Source of the DNA: Clostridiales bacterium
GTDB taxonomy: Bacteria > Bacillota > Clostridia > Oscillospirales > Acutalibacteraceae
Direction: 5' to 3'
Assembly (NCBI GenBank): GCA_020860025.1
Contig: JAJBVC010000075.1
Location: forward strand, 1 to 14,260
DNA length: 14,260 nucleotides
Translations under genes and position numbers: made by a program
Part shown: in pieces, positions 6,085 through 13,010 of the stretch
Layout: every line of letters starts with the position of its first letter
How positions within the stretch are numbered: the first letter of the stretch is position 1
The notes under the pieces: model-generated
Seen by the model: only the letters and a program-made list of their open reading frames with translations
Database searches by the model: none
What the model was told of the DNA's origin: nothing

Positions 6085-7569
6085 TTGAAAAAGTATATAT
6101 CTCTTTTTCTTGTCATTTCAATTATAGTCGGCTGCTTTTGCGGCTGTACTTCGCAAAATGACGACAGCGATGCTTCAACCACGACTGAAGCTACAACCGC
6201 TAAAATTACCGACAATACAACATTCAAATTAAGCTATACGCAGTCTGACAGTCTTGACCCGTTTGAAGCGGAAACGCAGAATAACCAGATTTTAGCAAGC
6301 TTGGTTTTTGAATCGCTGTTTGATTTGGATGAAAGTTTTGAGCCTGTGCTGAATATAGCAACGAGTTATTCGTTTATTGACAGTACGACACTACAGGTTA
6401 ATATAAATCCGCAGCTGACTTTTTCGGACGGCAGTGCTCTTGGTACTGACGATGTAGTATATTCCGCCAAAGCGGCTATGGATTCACCCGCCTACGGCAA
6501 TTCGCTTGACTGTATTAGCAGTGTGTATGCCGATGGTAATTCGGTAATATTCACACTTGAATATGCTAACCCTAACGCTGTAAATCTTCTTACATTCCCA
6601 ATTGCCAGTACAGATGATGTAGACGGTTTCCCTATCGGAAACGGAAGATACCGCTATGCACAGTCGGACGGCAAAACTTTATTAAAGGCTAACGTCAGCG
6701 ACAGTTTCGACCCGTATATTACTACGATAAATTTAGTTAATATTGCCGCTGCCGATTCTATTGACAACGCTGTTAATATAGGCAATATTTCATTTGCTTT
6801 CAGGGATTTAAGTTCTTCTGTTTCAAAGAGAATGAGCTGTGCAAAGAAAACGGTCACTATGAATAATCTCGTTTTTTTAGGCATTAATTCAAGTAGCGGA
6901 ATTACAGCGAATGCTCAGATACGAAAGGCAATTTCTCTTGCTGTTGACAGAGATACTTTAGTTGAAAGCGCTTATTCGGGATATGCGGACGCAGCAACAT
7001 CTCTTTTTCATCCGTCATATGAGCTTTCGGAAAATGCCGAGCTTTTTTCATCGACTGCCGACGTTGCAACGGCAAAACAGGCTGTTTCTCAAAGCGGAAT
7101 TGAAGAAGAAAAATTAGAGCTTACAATACTCGTTAATAATAACGATAACAGAACGGCTGCCGCCAATCTTATAAAAACGCAGCTTGAAAGTGTCGGATTT
7201 ACAGTTACAATAAAAAAGGAAAAGTATAAAAAATATAAAACAGACATAAAAAATTTAAATTTTGACCTTTATATAGGCGAGATTAAATTGTCTGACGATA
7301 TGTGTCTATATCCGTTTTTCTCTGACGACGGAAATGTGAGATATGGTATTGATACCGACGAATTTACGTGCGATGATTTATATTCAGATTATCTTAGCGG
7401 CGATGTGGAACTCGGTAAATTTATATTATCTTTTAATGAGGAAATGCCTTATATTCCTTTGCTCTATAAACGTGGAATGATTTGTTATTCTAAGGCTATG
7501 AAAGGCGATATGCAAGGCTATTACGGAAATTTCTTCTCTAATATTGAAAGTTGGAATTTTACATCTTGA
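6085..7569 (+). CDS. Family 5 extracellular solute-binding lipoprotein (peptide/nickel type, 494 aa)
   Basis: This is the periplasmic-type receptor of an ABC importer of the OppA/DppA/NikA class, tethered to the outer face of the membrane. The first 21 residues form a lipoprotein signal peptide: basic MKK, a hydrophobic core, and IVGC ending at Cys17 (a second candidate is Cys21 in CFCGC). A Ser/Thr-rich linker follows. Family features include LDPFEAET near residue 59, LTFSDGSALGTDDVVYS, and the C-terminal-lobe RKAISLAVDRDTLVESAYSG. It is slightly shorter than OppA (about 540). The start is TTG at 6085, set by AGGAGG 7 nt upstream. No permease or ATPase genes are adjacent, so it is an orphan receptor. 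The ligand is unknown; oligopeptides are the default guess. Confidence 0.88.
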   Translation: MKKYISLFLVISIIVGCFCGCTSQNDDSDASTTTEATTAKITDNTTFKLSYTQSDSLDPFEAETQNNQILASLVFESLFDLDESFEPVLNIATSYSFIDSTTLQVNINPQLTFSDGSALGTDDVVYSAKAAMDSPAYGNSLDCISSVYADGNSVIFTLEYANPNAVNLLTFPIASTDDVDGFPIGNGRYRYAQSDGKTLLKANVSDSFDPYITTINLVNIAAADSIDNAVNIGNISFAFRDLSSSVSKRMSCAKKTVTMNNLVFLGINSSSGITANAQIRKAISLAVDRDTLVESAYSGYADAATSLFHPSYELSENAELFSSTADVATAKQAVSQSGIEEEKLELTILVNNNDNRTAAANLIKTQLESVGFTVTIKKEKYKKYKTDIKNLNFDLYIGEIKLSDDMCLYPFFSDDGNVRYGIDTDEFTCDDLYSDYLSGDVELGKFILSFNEEMPYIPLLYKRGMICYSKAMKGDMQGYYGNFFSNIESWNFTS

Positions 7570-7594
7570 TTTATATGGTAATAAAACATATAAT
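7566..7594 (+). promoter_or_regulatory. Strong promoter of the Asp23-FakA-RecG operon
   Basis: TTGATT (7566-7571) and a perfect TATAAT (7589-7594) are 17 bp apart. The -35 box contains the TGA stop of the lipoprotein gene. The predicted start is near 7601, so the leader is about 115 nt. Confidence 0.7.
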
Positions 7595-7600
7595 ATAAAA

Positions 7601-7624
7601 AAGTCCTCCGTTTACGGTGGCTTT
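7601..7624 (+). promoter_or_regulatory. Imperfect hairpin at the very 5' end of the operon leader
   Basis: Bases 7601-7610 pair with 7615-7624 around a TTTA loop, with two mismatches and one G-U pair. It lacks a good T-run, so it is at best a weak terminator for the lipoprotein gene. It coincides with the predicted transcription start of the operon, where a 5' hairpin could protect the mRNA. Confidence 0.35.
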
Positions 7625-7686
7625 ACAGCAATTTATTTAACTGACTCATTTCATCTGATTTCTTTAAGCGGATAAGGTGATTACCA

Positions 7687-7725
7687 ATGAATAATGAATT
7701 GAAAGGCGGTGGCCAATATGGTTAA
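7687..7725 (+). CDS. Possible 12-codon upstream ORF overlapping the Asp23 start
   Basis: ATG at 7687 follows AAGGTG at good spacing and encodes MNNELKGGGQYG, stopping at 7723-7725, eight bases into the Asp23 gene (ATG 7718). The overlap would couple its translation to Asp23. It is short enough that chance is possible. Confidence 0.3.
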   Translation: MNNELKGGGQYG

Positions 7726-8089
7726 ATTTGAAAATCCAAATGGCTATATTGAAATTACAAATAGTTATTTTGCAAATTTGGTGGGAAAAGCGGCTCAAAG
7801 CTGTTTCGGCGTTACGGGTATGGTTAATTCGAACACGTACCAAAGCATTAAATCTGCAATAAAAAGCAAAGCGTCACGAGACAATAATCGTGATAATAAT
7901 TTAGACCAAGGCGTTACTGTAAAAAGTGATAACGGAAATCTTGTTATAGATTTGCATATATCCGTTTCATACGGCGTTAATATTACTGCTATTGTAGAAA
8001 GCATTGTTAACAAGGTAAGATATACCGTTGAACAAGCTACTGACCTTAAGGTATCAAAAGTCAATGTATATATTGACGCACTTAATTGA
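7718..8089 (+). CDS. yloU: Asp23/Gls24-family alkaline-shock-like protein YloU (123 aa)
   Basis: Asp23 proteins are small membrane-associated or cytoplasmic proteins linked to envelope stress in Firmicutes. The sequence shows the family opening MVKFENPNGYIEITNSYFANLVGKAAQSCFGVTGM (split here as the opening 20 or so residues and the CFGVTGM motif) and the later VNITAIVESIVNKVRYTVEQ segment with a C-terminal VNVYIDAL strand. A GTG at 7709 is in frame, but GGCGG at 7705-7709 is properly spaced from the ATG at 7718, and family members start MVKFEN. The gene lies 14 bp before the FakA gene; YloU-YloV-RecG order is the known B. subtilis arrangement. In S. aureus the homologue anchors to the membrane through a partner not seen here. 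Confidence 0.9.
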   Translation: MVKFENPNGYIEITNSYFANLVGKAAQSCFGVTGMVNSNTYQSIKSAIKSKASRDNNRDNNLDQGVTVKSDNGNLVIDLHISVSYGVNITAIVESIVNKVRYTVEQATDLKVSKVNVYIDALN

Positions 8090-8103
8090 TTGGAGAAGGG
8101 CAA

Positions 8104-9765
8104 ATGATTACAGGTTTAATGTTTCGTGACTCTATAATTTCTGCCGCAAACAATATTACAAACAGCAGGCAGGCTGTTGATGCACTCAACGTATTTCCCG
8201 TTCCCGACGGCGATACCGGTACAAATATGAGTATGACCATAAGTGCTGCAGCCAAGGAAATGAAAACTTTGCCTGACGACTGTACAATTGAGGAAGCGTC
8301 GGCACGATGCGCTTCGGCTCTGTTAAGAGGAGCAAGAGGCAATTCAGGCGTAATTCTTTCGCTTATATTCAGGGGATTTTCCAAGGGATTTAAAGGTCTT
8401 GAGGAAGCAGGAGCCAAAGATATAGCAAACGCTTTTAAAAATGCTGTTGACTCTGCCTACAAGGCTGTTATGAAGCCGACTGAGGGTACTATTTTAACAG
8501 TCGTTCGTGAAGCAAGCGAGGCTGCAAACGAAATGGCTGAAATTCAGGATGAACCGTTAGAAGTTGCATTTGCGGCACTTCAGGCGGCAAAAGCTGCGCT
8601 TGCAAAAACTCCCGAACTTTTACCTGTTTTGAAAAAAGCGGGCGTAGTTGACGCAGGCGGTCAGGGTCTTGTTCTTGTATTTGAGGGAATGGAAAGCGTT
8701 TGGCACAACGGAGTTATCGTTCAGTCGTTAGACGATGCCGGGGTTACACCTGTTTCAATGCCGTCAAAATCTACTGTTGCAAATGCGTCAGACGACATTA
8801 AATTTGGCTACTGCTCGGAATTTTTAATAGAAAAATCAAGCAAGGCAAAGGAAAAAGACCCGCTTAGACTTCGTGCCTTTCTTGAGTCTATAGGCGACTG
8901 TGTTGTAGTTGTCGACGACAACGATATAATTAAAGTTCACGTTCATTCAAACGAACCGGGAAATGTTATTCAGGCTGCGCTTAAATACGGTCAGCTTATA
9001 AACATCAAAATTGACAATATGCGTTATCAGCACGCTAATGCCGATGTTGGCGTAAAGGATGGAGAAAAACCTATTATTCCTACATCTTCGGCACCTGAAA
9101 ATGATTATGGGTTTGTAACCGTATGTGCCGGCGACGGACTTGCGGAACTTTTCAGTGATATTGGAGCTGATTGTGTGGTAAGTGGCGGCCAGACGATGAA
9201 TCCGTCAACCGACGATATACTGAATGCAATTATGAATACGCCGGCAAAAACTGTTTTTGTTTTGCCTAACAGCAGTAATATTATAATGGCTGCCGAACAG
9301 GCAATTCCGCTTGCAGCCGACAGAGAAGTAAGAGTTCTTCAAACCAAAACAATTCCGCAGGGAATAACCGCAATGCTCAACTTTGATGAAGGTTTGACAC
9401 CTGACGAAAATCAGATGAATATGATGAGCGCCGCAGAAGCTGTACAGACTGTTCAGATAACATTTGCGGCACGTGACAGCGAGGTTGACGGCAAGCCTGT
9501 TCATAAGGGCGAGATAATGGGACTTTGCAACGGCAAAATCGTAATGACAGGTATGGACAAGGTTGATATTGCCATTAAGACTACAGAAAAAGTCTTTAAG
9601 AAAAACGAACATTCTCTTATTACTATAATTTATGGTGAAGACGTTGGAGAAAAAGAACTTGATCATGTTAAACGTCAGCTTGGCAAAAAGTTCGGCTCCG
9701 ATGTCGAAATAAGCGTTGTTAACGGCGGACAGCCTATATATTATTTCATTATATCAGTGGAGTAA
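8104..9765 (+). CDS. fakA: Fatty acid kinase subunit FakA (YloV, DAK2 domain, 553 aa)
   Basis: FakA phosphorylates fatty acids held by a FakB (DegV-type) carrier, producing acyl-phosphate for phospholipid synthesis. The N-terminal DAK2 kinase domain has PVPDGDTGTNM (32-42), whose Asp residues bind Mg-ATP, RGNSGVILS (78-86) and DAGGQG (183-188). The C-terminal half carries the FakA-specific DegV-like region with HVHSNEPG and ends with a GGQPIYYFIISVE tail. The 553-residue length matches B. subtilis YloV. A TTG six codons upstream (8086) overlaps the preceding stop, but GGAGAAGGG at 8092-8100 supports the ATG at 8104. It sits 14 bp after Asp23 and 3 bp before RecG in one operon. No FakB gene is in the window. 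Confidence 0.93.
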   Translation: MITGLMFRDSIISAANNITNSRQAVDALNVFPVPDGDTGTNMSMTISAAAKEMKTLPDDCTIEEASARCASALLRGARGNSGVILSLIFRGFSKGFKGLEEAGAKDIANAFKNAVDSAYKAVMKPTEGTILTVVREASEAANEMAEIQDEPLEVAFAALQAAKAALAKTPELLPVLKKAGVVDAGGQGLVLVFEGMESVWHNGVIVQSLDDAGVTPVSMPSKSTVANASDDIKFGYCSEFLIEKSSKAKEKDPLRLRAFLESIGDCVVVVDDNDIIKVHVHSNEPGNVIQAALKYGQLINIKIDNMRYQHANADVGVKDGEKPIIPTSSAPENDYGFVTVCAGDGLAELFSDIGADCVVSGGQTMNPSTDDILNAIMNTPAKTVFVLPNSSNIIMAAEQAIPLAADREVRVLQTKTIPQGITAMLNFDEGLTPDENQMNMMSAAEAVQTVQITFAARDSEVDGKPVHKGEIMGLCNGKIVMTGMDKVDIAIKTTEKVFKKNEHSLITIIYGEDVGEKELDHVKRQLGKKFGSDVEISVVNGGQPIYYFIISVE

Positions 9766-9768
9766 GAT

Positions 9769-11793
9769 ATGCTAAACGTAAACAGCAATATACAGTTTAT
9801 AAAGGGCGTTGGCGAAAAAAGAGCGAGGCTGTTTAACAGCCTTGGCATCTTTGATGTTGACTCCCTTATTCATTTTTATCCGAGAAAATATGAGGACTGG
9901 TCAAAAACAAAGACGGTTAAAGAAGCGCTCGACAACGAAGTCGTTTGTATTCGTGCTACGATGATTACACCTGTTAAGGAAAGCATGATACGAAAGGGCT
10001 TAACTCTTTATAAATGCCGTTTTTCAGACGGCGAAAGTATAGTAGACGTTACTATTTTTAATAACAAATATCTTGCAAAATCGCTTAGGATTTATGACGA
10101 CTATCTGCTTTTTGGCAAAATTGAAAAAAATTTTACTAAAGCTTCTATGTCGGCTCCGAAAATTGAAAAATCGGACACAGGCATAAATATTCATCCGATT
10201 TATTCGGCTACCGGTAAGCTTACGTCAAAGGCAATTTTAAAGGTTATGAGAACAGCCCTTGATGAAATCGGCGAAATTGAGGAAACGCTTACAGAAGAGA
10301 TTAAAAACAAATATAATTTAATTTCTCTTGACAAGGCTATAAGATATATTCATTTTCCAAGGGATGAAAAGGATATTGTAGATGCAAGAAACAGATTGAT
10401 TTTTGAAGAGCTTTTGACGCTTCAGCTCGGTCTGTTAAAACTCAAAGGCAACAAGAAAAGGCAGTCGGCATATAAGATTACATCTGATTATACCGATGAA
10501 TTTATACAGCTTTTACCGTTCAGTCTGACAAACGCTCAAAAAAAAGCGATGAAAGAGTGTATTGACGACCTCGAGGGTGAGCATCCTATGAGCAGGCTTA
10601 TTCAAGGCGACGTCGGTTCGGGCAAGACAGCCGTTGCGGCAGGCGTACTTTATACTGTTATAAAAAACGGTTATCAGGGAGCGCTTATGGCACCTACAGA
10701 AATACTTGCCAAACAACACTATGAAAGCCTTTCAAAGCTCCTTGATGGTACAGGAATACGCACGGGACTGCTTACAGGCTCTGTTAAAGCAAGCGAAAAG
10801 CGTGAAATAAAATCACTTTTAATAAACGGCGAAATTGATTTGCTTATAGGAACGCACGCCTTAATACAAAATGATGTTGAGTTTAAAAGGCTCGGCTTGG
10901 TTATAACCGATGAACAGCATCGCTTTGGCGTAAAGCAGAGAGCAGAGCTTGCAAATAAGGGCGACGGTATTCATACTCTTGTAATGAGTGCTACGCCGAT
11001 ACCGAGAACGCTTGGACTTATTCTGTACGGCGACCTTGATATAAGTATAATTGACGAGCTTCCTCCGGGCAGGCAGGAAATTCGCACCGATGTAGTTAAT
11101 TCGTCGTATAATAACAGATTATACAAATTTATTAAAAACGCTGTTGACAGAGGAGAGCAGTGCTATATAATATGTCCTGCCGTTGATGAAAACGAGCTTG
11201 GTGTAAAATCTGCCGAGCAATATGCGGATGAACTTAGCGAAGGCGCTTTCAACGGTTATAATTTAGGACTTTTGCACGGTAAGCTTAAACCTAAAGAAAA
11301 AGAAAGCGTTATGAAAGCATTTGTTGACGGTGATATTAAAATTCTTGTTGCTACGACAGTCGTAGAGGTTGGAGTTGACGTACCGAACGCAACGATAATG
11401 GTAATTGAAAACGCAGAGCGTTTCGGTCTTTCGCAGCTTCACCAGTTACGAGGACGTATCGGCAGAGGAAACAAAAAAAGCTACTGTGTTCTTGTGTCGG
11501 ACAGCGAAAGCGAAAATGCTCAAAATCGATTGATGACTATGAAGCGTTATACCGACGGCTTCAAAATTGCGGATGAGGATTTAAAAATACGTGGGCCGGG
11601 TGACTTTTTCGGCGAAAAACAGCATGGTCTGCCCGATCTGAAAATCGCCGATATGGTTGACGATGTTGAAACGCTACGATTGACGCAGCACTGCGCAAAA
11701 GAAATCTTATCAAATGATTTCAACCTTGAGCACAGCGAAAACAAAAACCTGAGCAAAAGAATAGATTTAATGTTCAAAAATATAGAATATTAA
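9769..11793 (+). CDS. recG: ATP-dependent DNA helicase RecG (674 aa)
   Basis: RecG is a superfamily 2 translocase that remodels stalled replication forks and Holliday junctions. The N-terminal wedge/OB domain (about 1-240, including FIKGVGEKRA and HFYPRKYEDW) is followed by helicase motifs: Walker A GDVGSGKT (280-287), Walker B DEQH (381-384), SATPIPRT, and motif VI within QLHQLRGRIGR (556-566). The RecG-specific C-terminal hook begins after DLKIRGPGDFFGEKQHG. The 674-residue length is standard. ATG 9769 lies 3 bp after the FakA stop; the GGAG of its ribosome binding site overlaps the end of fakA, so translation is probably coupled. It is the last gene of the operon, and the stop is followed after 4 bp by the inverted-repeat element. 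Confidence 0.96.
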   Translation: MLNVNSNIQFIKGVGEKRARLFNSLGIFDVDSLIHFYPRKYEDWSKTKTVKEALDNEVVCIRATMITPVKESMIRKGLTLYKCRFSDGESIVDVTIFNNKYLAKSLRIYDDYLLFGKIEKNFTKASMSAPKIEKSDTGINIHPIYSATGKLTSKAILKVMRTALDEIGEIEETLTEEIKNKYNLISLDKAIRYIHFPRDEKDIVDARNRLIFEELLTLQLGLLKLKGNKKRQSAYKITSDYTDEFIQLLPFSLTNAQKKAMKECIDDLEGEHPMSRLIQGDVGSGKTAVAAGVLYTVIKNGYQGALMAPTEILAKQHYESLSKLLDGTGIRTGLLTGSVKASEKREIKSLLINGEIDLLIGTHALIQNDVEFKRLGLVITDEQHRFGVKQRAELANKGDGIHTLVMSATPIPRTLGLILYGDLDISIIDELPPGRQEIRTDVVNSSYNNRLYKFIKNAVDRGEQCYIICPAVDENELGVKSAEQYADELSEGAFNGYNLGLLHGKLKPKEKESVMKAFVDGDIKILVATTVVEVGVDVPNATIMVIENAERFGLSQLHQLRGRIGRGNKKSYCVLVSDSESENAQNRLMTMKRYTDGFKIADEDLKIRGPGDFFGEKQHGLPDLKIADMVDDVETLRLTQHCAKEILSNDFNLEHSENKNLSKRIDLMFKNIEY

Positions 11794-11797
11794 AATG

Positions 11798-12028
11798 AGT
11801 CTGTCAATAAAGTAGCCATAACTACGCTCAAATAATAAATATATAAATTATTTTTTGTTTTTGCATTTTAATAATGAAATAGTTGTTCAATTTAACAACC
11901 ATTTAAAAGTGCCGAGAACTTTATATTTTCTCGGCACTTTTGAGCGCTTAAGCCTTTTGCTCGGAAGCGGTACCAATGTACAGCAATCCTCCCAAAATGC
12001 TTAATTCTGACTACTTTCTTGACAGACT
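11798..12028. mobile_element. MITE-like element with 27-bp imperfect terminal inverted repeats
   Basis: The left end (11798-11824, AGTCTGTCAATAAAGTAG onward) and the reverse complement of the right end (12002-12028, AGTCTGTCAAGAAAGTAG onward) match at 23 of 27 bases. The 231-bp element carries no transposase. Its interior is AT-rich on the left and holds a perfect 14-bp terminator hairpin. On the minus strand near the right end, 11948-12010 reads as a short open frame ending YIGTASEQKA followed by that hairpin, like the tail of a captured gene. If the inner GTCTGTC/GACAGAC is taken as the boundary, the flanks TAAAATGA and TAAAAGAG are similar, but a clean target duplication is not seen. A partial copy of the end occurs at 3133-3160. 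Confidence 0.5.
11905..11941. terminator. Strong bidirectional terminator after recG
   Basis: A perfect 14-bp stem, AAAAGTGCCGAGAA (11905-11918) with TTCTCGGCACTTTT (11928-11941), and a 9-nt loop. The A-run and T-run make it work in either direction. It probably ends the Asp23-FakA-RecG transcript, although it lies within the inverted-repeat element. Confidence 0.85.
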
Positions 12029-12069
12029 AAAAGAGGTTGTTTCACGATTTGAGTGAAACAACCTCTTTT
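12029..12069. terminator. Bidirectional terminator between recG and the SCP2 gene
   Basis: A perfect 16-bp stem, AAAAGAGGTTGTTTCA (12029-12044) with its complement at 12054-12069, and a 9-nt loop, flanked by A and T runs. It lies 12 bp beyond the stop of the minus-strand SCP2 gene and begins on the base after the right end of the element, so it was probably the original shared terminator of these convergent genes. Confidence 0.9.
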
Positions 12070-12080
12070 TAAGTACTTGC

Positions 12081-12407
12081 TTATTTGATAAACTTAACCA
12101 GTTCAAGAGCGGCATTGATGTCGCCGTCAACCTTGAGTTTGCCTGTTGTAAAAGCAACTACAGGGTCAAGCTTGCCGTTAATCAGCTTTGTGAAATTAGT
12201 TGCATTCATTGTAAGAATTGCATTACGGTCGTAATACTCATAAGGCTCAACATGAACCTGACCGTTCTTAATTTCGATATAGAATATGCCCTCAACCTTG
12301 CCGACAAGATTTATCTGAAAAGCAAGAGTACCCGGCACAGAAGAAACATCGGTATTTAAGAACTTTTTTCTCGCAGCTTGAACGACTGATTCATAAGTCA
12401 TTGCCAT
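12081..12407 (-). CDS. SCP2 sterol-carrier-like lipid-binding domain protein (108 aa)
   Basis: The SCP2 fold is a small alpha/beta domain with a hydrophobic tunnel that binds lipids or acyl chains; in bacteria such stand-alone proteins are poorly characterised. Family features are the strand pair LAFQINLVGKVEGIFYIEI, the AILTMNATNFTKLINGKLDP segment, where a partly buried helix covers the pocket, and the closing GKLKVDGDINAALELVKFI. The 108-residue length equals one domain, with no extra parts. ATG 12407 follows AGGAGG at 9 nt; a second Met two codons on is possible. It is a single minus-strand gene with a near-consensus promoter. A link to the fatty-acid kinase gene nearby is tempting, but they are separated by terminators on opposite strands. 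Ligand unknown. Confidence 0.88.
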   Translation of the reverse strand: MAMTYESVVQAARKKFLNTDVSSVPGTLAFQINLVGKVEGIFYIEIKNGQVHVEPYEYYDRNAILTMNATNFTKLINGKLDPVVAFTTGKLKVDGDINAALELVKFIK

Positions 12408-12439
12408 CGGTCACTACCTCCTAAGTTTGTATTTTGTTT

Positions 12440-12468
12440 ATTATAGCACAATACATTTATCATATCAA
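12440..12468 (-). promoter_or_regulatory. Promoter of the SCP2 gene
   Basis: Minus-strand TTGATA (12463-12468) and a perfect TATAAT (12440-12445) are 17 bp apart, with TG two bases before the -10 (extended -10). Expected to be strong and sigma-A dependent. Confidence 0.75.
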
Positions 12469-12547
12469 GTCAAATAATACGACAAAATTTGCCGAACAAG
12501 GCTTAAATACAAAAGCAGCAGAAAGAAATCTTTATAATAATTTGTTT

Positions 12548-12901
12548 TTATTTATCCTTAGGCTTGCATATAAACGCAACAATAAGTCCGCTTAATACAG
12601 CGACCGTAACTCCCGCTGCACACGCTTGAAACCCACCTGTTATAACGCCTAAAAATCCATCCTTTTGCACTGCCTCTTTGACTCCTTTGGCAAGCGCCGA
12701 GCCGAATCCTGTAAGAGGAACTGTCGCACCCGCTCCTGCAAAATCAATTAACGGTTCGTAAACGCCTATTGCACCGAGCAGAACGCCAAGGCATACAAAC
12801 ATAACAAGAATACGTGCCGGAGTCATTTTTGTTAAATCAATAAGAAGCTGACCGACAACGCATATCAATCCGCCGACAACAAAAGCCTTTAAAAACATCA
12901 T
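12548..12901 (-). CDS. spoVAE: Stage V sporulation protein AE (SpoVAE/SpoVAEb, 117 aa)
   Basis: SpoVA proteins form the inner-membrane channel complex that loads dipicolinic acid into the forespore and releases it during germination. The sequence is a close match to SpoVAE(b): hydrophobic FLKAFVVGGLICVVGQLLID, then KMTPARILVMFVCLGVLLGA, the diagnostic YEPLIDFAGAGATVPLTGFG, and a C-terminal membrane segment ending in KPKDK. Three to four membrane helices are expected. The length is typical. The start is ATG 12901 (a second ATG follows directly), with AGGTGA as ribosome binding site. In most spore formers spoVAC, spoVAD and spoVAE are adjacent; here neither AC nor AD flanks it. Expression in the forespore (sigma-G) is expected from the family, but I do not see a convincing sigma-G promoter. 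Confidence 0.9.
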   Translation of the reverse strand: MMFLKAFVVGGLICVVGQLLIDLTKMTPARILVMFVCLGVLLGAIGVYEPLIDFAGAGATVPLTGFGSALAKGVKEAVQKDGFLGVITGGFQACAAGVTVAVLSGLIVAFICKPKDK

Positions 12902-12904
12902 AAA

Positions 12905-12943
12905 AAATCACCTGCTATAATTTTTTACAATAACAGGTGATTT
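12905..12943. promoter_or_regulatory. Perfect 10-bp inverted repeat covering the spoVAE ribosome binding site
   Basis: AAATCACCTG (12905-12914) and CAGGTGATTT (12934-12943) are exact complements separated by 19 bp. In the minus-strand mRNA the 3' arm contains the AGGTGA ribosome binding site, 8 nt or less from the ATG, so a folded leader would hide it. It could also be a DNA operator. Confidence 0.5.
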
Positions 12944-13010
12944 ATACTTTTTGCAAATTTTAAATTTGATTTAATTGAGAAATTTTCCCTAACATCAGCA
13001 TTTTCAAATG

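Noticed and set aside
9205..9666. Minus-strand 153-codon frame within the FakA gene
   Set aside because: The FakA reading frame is unambiguous by motif and length; this antisense frame has Cys/His-rich, unprotein-like composition and no ribosome binding site.
11976..12056. Plus-strand 26-codon frame (ending LKEVVSRFE) crossing the right end of the inverted-repeat element
   Set aside because: It reads well, but it lacks a ribosome binding site and its last third is the 5' arm of a terminator hairpin, so it is probably chance or a remnant.
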